A stretch of 64,000 nt of DNA. Origin: Hirudinaria manillensis (taxonomy: Eukaryota > Annelida > Clitellata > Hirudinida > Hirudinidae). A model generated the notes under the pieces. It worked only from the letters and a program-made list of their open reading frames with translations, was not told where the DNA came from and made no database searches. Location: NCBI GenBank assembly GCA_034509925.1, contig CM067535.1, positions 2,980,501 to 3,044,500 of the forward strand. Reading direction: 5' to 3'. The position numbers and the translations under genes were made by a program. Position 1 is the first letter of the stretch. Each line of letters starts with the position of its first letter. Shown here piece after piece: positions 18,901 through 29,132 of this stretch.

Positions 18901-20736
18901 TAATAAATGTTAATTTTGTTGAACCCTAAACTTTTCCTACACCAGTTTTAACTTTGTTTTGAAACAAATTACTCCATTGCTTTGTTTCTTCCCTATTTTC
19001 TTCCAGCTTTTGGACGGAGAGTGTGTTTAATTCCTTCAGGTTTTGTCGCAGAACATTTATTGGCTTTCCTTGATCTCTGATGGTTTGGCACAGGATATAT
19101 GTGTTATAATAGTTGTCTTTTGTATTCTTTGAATTCCTTTCAACAAATTTATTGGGACCACTTTCGCACAGGTGAAACCTAAGAAGTTCGGCCTTAATTC
19201 TGATTTCGCAATTGGCCTTGGCATAAAGACTTTCGCAAACTTTATTTTTATATTTACAAATTCACAATGCTTAGTTTGATCAGCATTGATAGTTTCTAAA
19301 GGAAACAAACCAAAGATGAATTTAATATCGTTTAATGATATTTATATGAAACCTATGTAAAAACACTCATCTATTCGATTTCTACGGTGTGCCAAAATTT
19401 CATAGCAATTGGTTAAGAACTTTCAAAGAACATTAATTTGATGCAAACACACATTGCATTTTTATTTATATAGAAGATTATAAAGAAATGAAATAAAGAT
19501 ATTAAAAATTATTTCGACGGATTAATTTAGACTAATTTCGAACTGCTATATGTAATTCACAAATAAACGTTTCAAGAGGAAGCAAAAAAGGAATTTCGAA
19601 CTGCTTAGACCATTGTCATTCAATTGATACAGAATCAGATTATTTTATTTTAAATTATATTAAATTAATGACATTAATTATTTTAATTAATTTTAGTTTT
19701 AAAATGTGTTTTTAAATTTAATTTATATTTATAAGGAAATGAAATAAAAAAATTAAATGTTCGCCTTTTTTCACGTCCATGGCAAGATGGCAGGATTTTA
19801 GAAAAAGCGTATTCTTACATGATATAGTTGTGGCTTATATATGAAACCTACACAAAAACACTCCTCTAATCGAACATTATGATGTTTCAAAATTTCAAAG
19901 CAATTGGTTAAATACTTTCCGAGAACATTTACATGATACAAGCACACATTGCATTTTTATTTATGTAGAAGATAGATTTCATGCATTCAAATATATATTA
20001 CAAACATATAAAATTACAGATTGCTACCAAAATATTTGCTAGAACTGACAGTTATAGAAATTCTATGCAAAACATGTCTATACATACTTCTATCAATGTG
20101 ACCAAATCCAGTCGCTAAGCAATATCGATAAGACATAAACATTTCCGTGTCTAATTTTCCTCTAGGCAAACAAACTGGCCTCACATGTTTTGAATAGATT
20201 ATCGGTGACTTAACTCTGAGTAATGCTATGTCGTGATAAGAATCAGGGTCTTCTTTATCATATCTTGGATGAGTAATGAGATGGGAAGCAGGAAGTATTT
20301 TTCCACTGGGATCATTTCGAATAATTGTATCAATCATAACGTGAACTGATCTATAATTACCATTCCTTGAAGGATATCAATATATGGAACAAATTCAACC
20401 ACATATCAACGTACTTTGAAAAAATTCTAATTGCATTAATTGCAATAAGTTCAACAGAATAACTGTATTTAACAATTTTACTTTTGGAATGATTATATTT
20501 TAGTTACGTTGAACTCTATAATCAAGAAAAACAAAGCGTATATTTATACCCAAAGCAATGAGCCGAAGTAAGTATCCAATTTTCTTTTATAATACTTGCT
20601 CCGCATGCATATTGTCCGTCGATGATTATTTGTGCGTGCCATGGCCAGGCACCGTATTTTGATTCAAACCCATTGATAATATAAGGTTCAAAATCGGCGT
20701 CAGGTGATCCACGTGTACCGCAAATGCTTTCAGTTT
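15976..20736 (-). CDS. Gene B protease domain (four exons)
   Basis: Exons 20550-20736, 20088-20365, 16216-16394 and 15976-16149 form a complete S1 fold. The histidine lies in TSAHC, the aspartate in YHDIALL and the serine in GDSGGP. All five expected cysteine pairs can be placed, including the link between the SICG cysteine and RPVCLPRG that ties the light chain to the protease. Two features are odd. The zymogen junction reads EPY-IING, with tyrosine where arginine or lysine is usual. The position equivalent to residue 189 is asparagine (FCGG ... INICT-GDSGGP). The C-terminus (FFTKVDSYLDFIYKG) is the usual final helix. The aspartate and serine exons are separated by 3.7 kb containing an LTR element, but only by 188 bp in gene D. 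Confidence 0.88.
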
Positions 20737-23700
20737 CTGTGGGTCACGCATATGAAGCTAATGATTTGAACATTCCACAAATATAAATTGAATAAATTTA
20801 GGTTCAATATTATTAGATTAAAATAAGTGAATTAAAAACGCATTGTAAAATGAATTTACCAAAAAAGTAACCATTTACTTACCGTTTTTCTCAGTAAGCT
20901 CGCAATGAAGTTTTACCACTAGGCCAGATGGACATTGTGAACTTAAAGGCATTAAATATTAAATTTAAAAAAAAGTTATTCTGATATTATTGAAAATCTC
21001 TGATAAAATGTTAACATAGTTTTCAGATATCTCATAAATGGTAAATCTTCTCTTTCAATATTCCTTTTAGTTAGAAATTTTCGCATTCTATTTGATGTTG
21101 GCTTTAAGGTAGTGTTTGTATATCGTCTGTTCATACCAATAAATAGAACGTGAAGAAAGTTTTAAATCTGAATATTAAATGTTATTAACTATTCTTTTTA
21201 ACGCTCCAAAATATTAATATGAAGTCATATCGTTGCAAAAAAAAAAACATAATCTGCAATAGACAAAAGAATAATAAATGTTCCCAGATTTTTGAAATAT
21301 CAACAGGACAAACAATTTTATAACCAAATTGCTTAATATTGTTTTAATAACTCGAATATCATTTAAAATTAAATGATAGATGATGTAAAATTGATTGGAT
21401 TGTATATTTAAAATAAAAACTTTCGGCACCTGCCAAGTTTAGCACAAACATCAAAACTCTCTCTTGGTTTCCAACCTCGAGAGCAAATGTAGTAATCTGA
21501 CTCTCCCTTATATATTGCTTTGAGAAGGTTAGTATTTGATTCAAATTGAACTAAATTAGGAAAACGTGTTAGTAAATGATATGGCATTTGTTTTTTAACA
21601 TTTTATTTTAACATAAAAATATGATATAACTTCCCTACAACAGCCGTGTTCATCAGAATAGTCTCGACAGTTCACAACGCCATCACATCTACTTGTATAA
21701 TCGACGCAGTAGTTACGTCTTAGGCATTTAAACTGACCTTCTCCACATTTAATTCCTATAAACGATTGTATTTCGATAATATTAATATTGAAAACAAATC
21801 GCGAAACGAAATTAAATATTTATTAATTCTAAATGCCAATGCTTATAATATTACTGCATGACTGTGCTTCATCGTCTCCTTGTGGACAATCTTCTATCCC
21901 ATCGCATACAAAGTCCTTGTGTATGCAACGGTCTTCATAACATTTAAATTCATAATCACTACAATTCCCCACTCGGGACGCGTTGACACCTGTAAAATTA
22001 CAGTATTATCTAAACAAAATTACCATTTGCATTACAAATGAATTTCATAATTATTATGTTTATTCAGAATAATGATTAACCTTTCGGTTCGTCTTTTGAG
22101 TAAACTTGCACATCACATAGCACCATCCATCTTGGCCTTGCCCCTGTAAACTTTCTAATCGTGACCGAACTTCCGAGATATGGCCTTTTACAAGTAATGT
22201 TTATTGCTCCTCCTAAAAGCAATTTTGATTTTAAATATTTAACCAGTCTTTGTTCCAACACATACAGGACAAACTCACTTTCGCCAACTTTGTCATGAGG
22301 ATATTCGGTATTACCGCATGTGTATGTTTCATGGCGATCTTCCTCGTTTGAAACATATACGTACACGTGTTTTTTAGCAAATTGACCTAATAATAATGTT
22401 TTAATAATAACAATAATTATTAACGAGTCTTAATATAATTTATAAGTTTGTCACAATAATTCCCTCATGAGTCGAAGTCACTTGGTAGGTGTAATAAGCC
22501 TGAGAGGACATCATAGTACCTGTTGAATTTGCCAAAAAATATATAGTCACTTTAGTGACATAATAACTATCATCAAGAATCACTCTCCACCAGGCAAACT
22601 CATTGCTAAAAGATCTGATTATGGTACAAGTGTCCAAATTTCCGTCTACTGAATATTGAGATGTATTTTGGAAAAATACTCCACTTTGTTCGGTTGGTCT
22701 ATTAAAAGCCAAATTAACTAAAAGCAATTTAATAAATTTTCAAATTAAACTCTAAGTAACTCAGTTTTCAAAATGTATTGCAAACCTGTATCTTTATCGG
22801 CGTTCAAACGAACTTCACATAAAACGAGCATATTCATTATCGGTCCCCTGATTCTTTCAATCATAAGAAATTTGCCATAGTAAGTATTTTTGCAAGCTAC
22901 CTCATAATATTCCACTAAAATGAAATATTAATATGAAATGTTTACAAAATAGGATTTGTTCACATTAGAATGGAAATTCAAGTTCTTTTCACCATTCGAA
23001 AATACTGTTGGATCCCTGACATTAATTATTTAATTAAGTTTAGTTAATATTCAGAATCTTTTATCTCGAAGTCGTATCTAGCGATTCCAGTCATTAGGCA
23101 GTTCCGATCCGGACAGCAATTGCAATAGACCAAATCGTCCAGCCGTATTTGCCATTTGTTAATTCCAATAAAGATATCCTTACGTTAATTAATTCATCAG
23201 TACCCGGGTTACAACATTGGTGTCAGGAGTGGGATTTAACGTCGTAAAGGGATATCGATTCACTAGAGGTAAAGACAGCGAGTTTTAACAACAGAAATGG
23301 GACTTAAGATACTGGACGAGTTGCGCGTTCCCGATTTAAAACGGGAACTAAGGAATCGAGGCCTGGATGCAAATGGCCTAAAAGCCGAACTACAAGAACG
23401 GCTCGAGAAATGGCTTTTGGAAAATTGTTTTGGATAGTGTAATAATATTGTAAGAATTTATTATTACTTAAAGTTTATTATTATAATATTCAGTATCTTT
23501 TTGAGGTTAGTGCAGTGGCACATTCTTGGTAATAAAATAGCTTAGTATCTCCAATTCCCAAAGTACTCCTTAATTATATAGCAAGTAATTCAAGATACAA
23601 CAAAAATAATCATGATCCATCAGAGTATGAATTTGAGGATCCAAAAAAGAAAGAAGATTCTGAAGCCCTTCGGTCAGATATGAAATCCGATATGATTTGC

Positions 23701-26700
23701 GGCATGGATGCTTTGCGGTCAGATATGAAATGCGACATTGATGCTTTGCGGTCGGATATGAAATCCGATATAGCCATCTTCCAAGTAGCCATGGATGTTT
23801 TACGGGAGCAGGTAAAAACTGATGCAGCCAAATTCCAGACATCCATGGATGTTCTACGGGAAGAGGTAAAAACTGACGTAGCCAACCTCAGATCATCCAA
23901 GGAGATGGCCGACCTTAGAAAGGTTAAAGCAGAATTAGATGCACTAAAAGAAGAACAGAAGAAGGAAATAGAGAAGTTTAAGAAATACAATGAATCAAAA
24001 AGACATCAGTTTCAAAGCTTTTGCAAACAATGCTTCACTGAATAGCCTATTCAGAAATAACAGAAGCAATGGAAAGAAGATTTGGGAATGGCCACATGCT
24101 GGAAGTACATAAAAACGAATTAAAAAACCGTACGCAAAAACAGGGCCACTCCAAGAATTAGAGGCTGATGTCAGAAGGCTCGCATACCTACCACCCAGGA
24201 CAGTCAACAGATTTCATTGAAAACATTGTAACTGACGCCTTCGTTTATGGGATAAGGGATGCGGAAACCAAAATGGCACTAAAAATTCATGGAAAAAAGG
24301 CCAGCCATGAAGCATTGGCGTTTGCAATCTCCATTGAAGCGGCAAGAGCCTCAATCCAAAAAAGCTTGAATGTAAAGAAAATTGAAGTTCAGGAAGACAA
24401 AGACAAGGAGAAAGATAAAGATAAAGACAGAGAAATGATTAAAAAAATAGTCCGACAAGTCAATGACCTCAGCAAGCCCCAAAGAAACTTAAGATTCCAG
24501 GTAGTAGATAGAAGACCAAGGTGCTTCAGGCCCTAACAAGCCTGGCCATTTAGCCCGAGCATGTAGAACGACCTTCTCCCAAAAACAGCAGCACTGGATA
24601 GAACCCTATAAATCAGAAAAACCTGAAGCTACTAATTTTAGGGGGCAAAGATCGTTTCAGCAAACTCGAAATGCCCCACTCGTCTTTCACGTTACAGCAT
24701 TAGGAAAAGGATCATCACTAGAAGTTAAAGGGAAAATTGGAGGGAAAGAATATAATCTTGTAATAGACACAGGGGCATCTACATCTATTGTCCAACCAAA
24801 GTTGGAAAGAAACAGTAAATTAACGACCAACAACTACAAGCTAAAAACAGCCACCGGAGAATTAGTGCCAGTTCAAGGAACTAAAACTATTACGGTGGAT
24901 TTAGGAGGCAAGTCATTCGAACAGGAATTTATGATAGCCAATATAACAGATGAATGTATACTGGGATTGGATTTCATGCGACGCTATGGAATTTCCATTG
25001 ACATGAAGGGCGGCACCCTTCAACAAGGAACGATGGAGATTCCTCTACACTACGGAGGTACAGAAGTCAAAGAAACGTTTGTAAAGGTATTACAAAACGA
25101 GACCATCCCGGCACAGTCGAAAAGTTTATTAGTCAAGAGCATTAGTCAAGCTAAACACCGGCAGAGTTCCACTGAGGGTAATGAATCTATCTGACCAGGA
25201 ACAACAGATCAAAGCAGGAACACCTATCGCACTTTGCAGGAACGTGGAACGCATATTAACATTAGATGGAAGTGGAAATAAGCATATCAAAAGGGATACC
25301 ATGTCTAAACCATTAATGGACAATCTCCTGAAAGATTTAGACAAAACTCTACAAAAAGAAGATTATCAACAAGCGGAAAAGCTGCTTAGCGAATTTCAGG
25401 AAATAATGGCTGAACAAGACAGCCCTTTGGGTAGGACTAACCTCGTGCAACATCAAATAAATACGGCCGGTGCTAAACCCATTCGACAAAACCCCCGTCC
25501 ACTTCCTTTAGCTACAATAGCAAACTCCAAGGAAATGATAAAAGAAATGCGAGACCAAGGGGTTATTGAACCGTCAAAGAGCCCCTGGAGTTCACCGGTG
25601 GTGAAGAAAGATGGATCACTTCGTTTTTGTGTCGACTATAGAAAGCTGAACGAAATGACACTTAAGGACAGCTACCCCTTACCTAGAATCGATGATACTT
25701 TAGACACTCTCTCGGGATCAAAAATTTTTTCCACATTAGATCTCAAAAGTGGTTACTGGCAAGTGGAGTTACATCCTGAAGATAAAGAAAAAACGGCCTT
25801 CTCGACAGGTGAAGGATTATGGCAATTCACTGACATGCCGTTCGGGCTATGCAATGCCCCCGCGACGTTTGAAAGATTAATGGAACATATACTGTGGGGA
25901 CTCAATTGGGAAGTATATTTGGATGACATAATTGTTGTCGAAAAAACATTTGGAGAACATTTAGACAACCTCCGAGAAGTATTTAGTAGTATTAGAGAGG
26001 CAGGCATGAAACTGAGTCCAAAGAAATGCTCACTCTTTAAAAAAGAAGTCAACTATTGCGTGACCAGGAGAGAATTATTAGCAGCAGTAGAATCCATGAA
26101 ACATTTCCATAAATATCTTTTGGGCCAGCCGTTTTTGCTAAGAACGGATCACGCCTCTCTGAGGTGGCTGTTAAACTTTAAAAACCCAGAAGGTCAGATG
26201 GCGAGGTGGATTGAAAAACTACAGGGTTTTCAGTTCAATATCGAACACAGGAAAGGTCAAATACATAACAACGCTGATGCGCTATCACGACGTCCTTGTC
26301 AACTTAACTGCAGACACTGCAACAATGCAGAGAAAAAACAGGAAACCGAAGAATGTCGACAAATTCGTATCACGGCTCCCGAACCCTGGACGGAAAGCGG
26401 GTTACGAGATCTACAATTAAGAGACGAAGCACTTGTACCCATACTACAGTGGATGGAGGCCGGGGTGAAACCAGATTGGCAACAGATAGCGGAGCACGGA
26501 GAAGTCCTATTGGGTACAGTGGGATTCATTGAGAATTAGTAATGGACTCCTACATAGGAAGTGGGAAACAGAGGTTGGCACCGACTATCACCTTCAAATA
26601 GTACTTCCGAGATCTTGCGTCACTGAGATGTTTCAAGAATTCCATAACGGAACCTCAGGGAGTGAATAAAACCATCAGGAAGGTGAGGGAGAGGTTTAAC

Positions 26701-28031
26701 TGGTTGCACTACAAACAAGACGTTGAGGAGTGGTGTAGAAATTGCAATAATTGCGCAACCAGTAAAGGTCCTCAAAAGAAGACTAAAGGTCTAATGCAAC
26801 CTTATAATGTGGGAGTACCTTTTGAAAGAATAGATTTATATATTGCCGGACCATTCCCTGCATCAAAGAAGGGAAATCGGGACATATTAGTGATCAGCGA
26901 TTACTTCACCAAATGGACTGAAGCGTTTGCACTGCCAAATCAGGAGGCGGAAAATGTAGCTGATGCTCTCGTAAATTATTGGATTAGTCGATTCGGGGTG
27001 CCATTAGAGTTACATTCGGACCAAGGAAGGAATTTCGAGTCGAAAATATTGTTGTAACCCGGGGTCTGATGAATTAATTAACGTAAGGATATCTTTATTG
27101 GATTTAACTAATGGCAAATACGGCTGGACGATTAATTAATTAAGTTTAGTTAATATTCAGAATCTTTTATTTCGAAATCGTATCTAGTGATTCGAGTCAT
27201 TAGTTCAGCTCCGATCGGGACAAGCAATCAACCAAATCATCCAGCCGTATTTGCCATTAGTTAAATCCAATGAAGATATCCTTACGTTAATTAATTCATC
27301 AGACCCCGGGTTACGACAATACTATTTTCTAAGATGTATATTTATCTAATTTTTTGGATATTATGGCATATTTAAATTTTCTATAAGCAATGATTTGAAT
27401 TATTTAGCTTATAATGCAGCAAATGATTCCGGTTTCGATTTTGAAACGGGCGAATAATTTTATTAAAATTATTCAATTAAAAATAGTTAAATTACATATG
27501 TTTGGAATGAAATATTTGTGTTATGCAATGAGGCCATATTGAATGTACTCACCAGAAACTTTATTTGGCTTTATCATTGTGGCACATAAGTGTTCTTTCA
27601 AGTTCAATTTATTGCCTGAAACATAGACTTTCAAATTTCGGATTAAATCCCCATCTGGAAATAAGCAGTCTAAACAGCAAATGCACAATTAAAAAGGAAA
27701 TTTTTTATAACGAAATGCGTTATAATTGTTAGATAGCAAATATATCTTCAAAATTATTAACGGACAAAATTTCATATATATTATTTTGCTGCATCTTAAA
27801 TCTATTTTTATTAATTTAGTTAATTTTACAAACACATCAAATTTGCGACATGTAAGTTAATATCCTTTATGTGATAAAATCTGTCGAGTTCCAAAAGCCA
27901 CCAAGGATTTTTGCCAGGTTCTAATTCTATTTTAGTAATCGAACAGGTATCTGTGTTTCCATCGATCGCCAAACTAGAATCATGGTCCGTGTAAGTGAGA
28001 CTTTGAGATGTTTTTGAGTTAGTCAAAGGGA
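15976..28031 (-). CDS. Gene B: F-type lectin / LDLa / SRCR / S1 serine protease, 14 exons
   Basis: Proposed exons on the minus strand, from 5' to 3': 27834-28031, 27553-27669, 22786-22914, 22520-22717, 22081-22386, 21855-21989, 21639-21755, 21430-21550, 21016-21126, 20883-20941, 20550-20736, 20088-20365, 16216-16394, 15976-16149. All boundaries are AG...GT and every phase fits; with one base from an upstream exon the total is 770 codons including the stop. No exon contains a stop. The order is two F-type lectin domains, two LDLa modules, one SRCR domain and a chymotrypsin-fold protease. No ATG or signal peptide lies directly upstream (28032-28310); a first exon may lie beyond the retroelements at 28.3-34.8 kb, or may be lost. 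The predicted product is a secreted or membrane-attached recognition protease. Two LTR elements lie in its introns. Confidence 0.85.
16460..16930. repeat. Repeat block with AGCCAC/GTGGCT palindrome, in an intron of gene B
   Basis: This block is found again at 50580-51052 with few changes. Near its edge it carries AGCCACGCGTTGCTGTGGCT (about 16478-16497), a 6-bp stem with an 8-base loop. An open frame at 16593-16835 is also open in the second copy (50773-50958), with an in-frame 9-base difference, but I recognise no domain. I do not call it a gene. Confidence 0.5.
17217..17234 (+). promoter_or_regulatory. Primer binding site, tRNA-Leu
   Basis: TGGTGTCAGGAGTGGGAT lies one base after the 5' LTR. 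Its complement, ATCCCACTCCTGACACCA, is the 3' end of animal tRNA-Leu (CAG/CAA type, from memory of the tRNA family) including CCA. The same site is found in the gypsy elements at 23218-23235 and 63195-63212. Confidence 0.85.
17280..18298 (+). pseudogene. Gag-like ORF remnant of element i
   Basis: Three overlapping frames (17334-17669, 17670-17960 and 17411-18298) together cover what is one frame of about 340 codons in element iii. The shared stretches include VSGSIGMESLE, HSACVSPETLCVMAD, a run of degenerate LPVE-type acidic repeats, and RSGDMVEQE. Frameshifts and a TAA separate them, and the SAP-like N-terminus is missing. It is broken; the function of this protein in the element is unknown. 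Confidence 0.75.
18241..18274 (+). other. Hairpin and polypurine tract before the 3' LTR
   Basis: CTGTTCG-GGA-CGAACAG (18241-18257) is a perfect 7-bp stem with a 3-base loop, followed by the purine tract AAGGAGGGGGCAG that ends at the LTR. The same arrangement is found at 28631-28664, 36094-36127, 56044-56077 and 63431-63464 (reverse). It is used in different reading frames in the two LTR families, so it is conserved at the nucleotide level. Confidence 0.75.
18575..19975. repeat. Intron block of gene B duplicated at 51057-52470; contains a LINE ORF1 relic
   Basis: No host exon is seen. The minus strand at about 18930-19160 shows KLEENREETKQWSNLF and a nearby ILCQTIRDQ, similar to segments of the LINE ORF1 at 12539-13507 (EENQQATKDWSSLFKDK, ILCQDLCKED) but in a different order and frame. 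I read it as an old, rearranged LINE ORF1 fragment. The same relic lies at about 51420-51650 in the duplicate. Confidence 0.5.
20883..21550 (-). CDS. Gene B SRCR domain (three exons)
   Basis: Exons 21430-21550, 21016-21126 and 20883-20941. The first ends with YYICSRGW, then DVCAKLG, the conserved SRCR pattern of a cysteine, a tryptophan and CxxLG. The second starts RYTNTTLKP. The third carries CPSGLVVKLHC, the typical end of the short SRCR domains that precede the protease in TMPRSS-type enzymes. The order LDLa-SRCR-protease is the same as in that vertebrate family. The middle exon is lysine/arginine-rich and unusual. Exon lengths (121, 111, 59) are the same in gene C. Confidence 0.75.
21639..21989 (-). 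CDS. Gene B LDLa modules 1 and 2
   Basis: Each module is one phase 1-1 exon (21855-21989 and 21639-21755), the arrangement expected for shuffled LDLa domains. Module 1 shows NCSDYEFKC, RCIHKDFVCDG and DCPQGDDE with six cysteines. Module 2 shows QFKCLRRNYC, RCDG and DYSDEHGC with six cysteines plus one extra. The acidic calcium-binding residues near the end of each are present. Module 2 has a nonsense codon in copies A and C but is intact here. Confidence 0.9.
22081..22717 (-). CDS. Gene B F-type lectin domain 2
   Basis: Two exons (22520-22717 and 22081-22386). The first carries NLAFNRPTEQS, YSVDGNLDTC and FAWWRVILDDSYYVTKVTIYF, the signature of the fucolectin/tachylectin-4/pentraxin (FTP) fold. 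The second carries VYVYVSNEE, CGNTEYP, then INITCKRPYLGSSVTIRKF and MVLCDVQVYS, the end of the fold. The canonical fucose motif RxD followed by a basic residue, normally just after VTI, is absent, as is the adjacent cysteine pair. Ligand binding therefore cannot be assumed. Confidence 0.88.
22786..28031 (-). CDS. Gene B F-type lectin domain 1 (three exons, split by a gypsy element)
   Basis: Exons 27834-28031 (SLAIDGNTDTCSI, NPWWLLELDRFYHIKDINLHV), 27553-27669 (CLFPDGDLIRNLKVYVSG, HLCATM) and 22786-22914 (CKNTYYGKFLMIERI, MLVLCEVRLN). Together they form one FTP-fold domain. A 4.3-kb gypsy insertion (23006-27318) occupies the intron between the second and third exons. The RxD fucose motif is missing here too. 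The next in-frame bases upstream of 28031 reach a stop without an ATG. Confidence 0.82.
23218..23235 (+). promoter_or_regulatory. Primer binding site, tRNA-Leu
   Basis: The same 18-base site as at 17217-17234, one base after the LTR end. Sharing it links this family to the short non-autonomous LTR elements. Confidence 0.85.
23297..24536 (+). pseudogene. Gypsy gag, broken
   Basis: It begins MGLKILDELRV, a SAP-like DNA-binding motif (LKRELRNRGLDANGLKAEL), and is cut after about 43 codons by a 177-bp insertion. It resumes at 23603 with a coiled-coil region of repeated LRSDMK and VLREQVKTD units. A deletion of about 190 bp near 24000-24045 and a base loss near 24148 shift the frame. The zinc knuckle near 24520-24570 is destroyed by a local change after the first cysteine-phenylalanine. 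Confidence 0.85.
23426..23602 (+). repeat. Small solo LTR of another family nested in gag
   Basis: The intact gag at 62980-63010 reads without this insert. The insert starts TGTTTTGG and ends TACAACA, contains AATAAAA, and is flanked by AAAAT on both sides (23421-23425 and 23603-23607). TG...CA ends with a 5-bp duplication fit a short solo LTR of a different family from the 4-bp families in this window. Orientation is assumed from the AATAAA. Confidence 0.65.
24690..26539 (+). pseudogene. Gypsy protease and reverse transcriptase, with internal deletion
   Basis: The protease active site DTGAS is at about 24768. RT blocks follow in order: RFCVDYRKLNEMT, FSTLDLKSGYWQV, FGLCNAPATFERLM and YLDDIIVV. 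After KKEVNY the frame jumps directly to CVTRRELL, so about 430 bp holding the RT thumb and the first part of RNase H with its DTDAS motif is missing compared with 57700-58130. The frame also shifts between the protease and RT parts near 25150 and stops at 26539. It cannot make an active polymerase. Confidence 0.9.
26540..27049 (+). pseudogene. Gypsy integrase, truncated
   Basis: The minus-10-kb sister copy (56055-59100) shows the full integrase. Here the zinc-binding domain lost part of its HH half (FHNGTSG joined to VNKT by a deletion near 26658), and the core runs to HSDQGRNFESK, where a reversed LTR begins. The glutamate of the DDE triad and the C-terminal module are gone. Confidence 0.88.
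27050..27318. repeat. Head-to-head LTR remnants forming an inverted repeat
   Basis: 27050-27133 is the end of the gypsy LTR in reverse orientation, preceded by AATAT. It is joined directly to 27134-27318, the rest of the element's own forward 3' LTR. About 80 bp at the two ends are reverse complements. It looks like a nested reverse insertion followed by a deletion that removed the end of pol, the purine tract and the start of the 3' LTR. Confidence 0.75.
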
Positions 28032-29132
28032 CTGAAATTAATATATCGATATATTTATTTTAATATTTTTTAGCGATATAATATTGTTCTAATTTAATTA
28101 TTAATCAGAGATGAATGTAGCACACTTGTAAGTAGCCGTATGTTGATTATTATCGTTCAATATGTTATAATATCTATTATGTCATGCATTATAATATTTA
28201 ATCTGCGTTATCTAATTATTTATATTAAAAATCGATTAAGGAACCCTAATTTAAATTTAATTTTATGAAAATGTGTTAATGTAATAGCAAATATTAATTA
28301 ATCTAAATATTTTAATAACCCCGGGGTCCTCAAACTAATTATGGTTGGTCAGGTTTATTGAAAGTGTTCAGATGGCTTTGGAAGCTAATCAATGCATAAT
28401 TGTCCAGGTCTCGGAATCTGCTAATTCTCTCGCTCTCTGCTTTCGCTCCCCTTCCTTTTTCTGATTACATAATTTGTTAAGGTTCCTAACCAAACCTAAC
28501 CAAAGGCTATGAATAGTTCTAAACATTATTTAATTACTAAATTAATTAATCGGCAATATAATTACTAAATTAATTAATCACCAATATAATTTTAATTATT
28601 CTTCAATTATCTGGATCCAGGGATCCAACACTGCCCCCTCCTTAAATCTGTTCGTCCCGAACAGACATCAACTTTCAGTTGCGGAACATCGCCACTTCCA
28701 AGTTCACCCTCCTGCTCCACCATGTCGCCAGATCCCAAACTCTCTACAGGATCACCTGATCCACCTTCCATAGGATGCACTGATCCCTAGTTCCTAGTTC
28801 CTAGTTAGTGAATTCGTTTATTCAAAAAAAAATTTGAAATATACACAAATCATGCCAAAAAAAAATCACAAATTCATCAATGGTTTATCCCAAGGGAATT
28901 TAATTCCCGTCTAGGGGATAGGCTAATTCATATTGACAAAGTTGAAGGGGCGTATGAAAGGGTCTTTACATAAATGATAAACTGAGATTTTGATGACAAA
29001 ACTTCTAAACTTCTGAACGCGATGGGAACAACGAACACCTGATAATGAGAGATATAGATTAACCAGGGAGGTGCTGTGACAGAAGACCAAGGATAACGAA
29101 AGGAATGATGAAGTGATGAGGAAATGTGCGGT

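Larger units (their letters stand above)
23006..27318 (+). mobile_element. Ty3/gypsy LTR retrotransposon, degraded copy
   Basis: The 5' LTR is 23006-23216 and the end of the 3' LTR is at 27318, with ATAC target duplications at 23002-23005 and 27319-27322. The empty paralogous sites are at about 8570-8580 and 46835-46845. The interior has a primer site, gag, protease, RT and part of integrase, but also nested insertions, stops and deletions. It lies in an intron of gene B in the opposite orientation. Confidence 0.95.

Noticed and set aside
19057..19308. Minus-strand frame of 83 codons, repeated at 51537-51788
   Set aside because: Another frame of the same stretch resembles LINE ORF1, and the two copies are recent duplicates. 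I treat it as a LINE relic, not a gene.
20500..20550. Longer version of the histidine exon, open in gene D (to about 49833)
   Set aside because: Gene B and copy E have stops in this extension, and the GT at 20549 joins the next exon in phase in all copies. The extension in D is probably intron.
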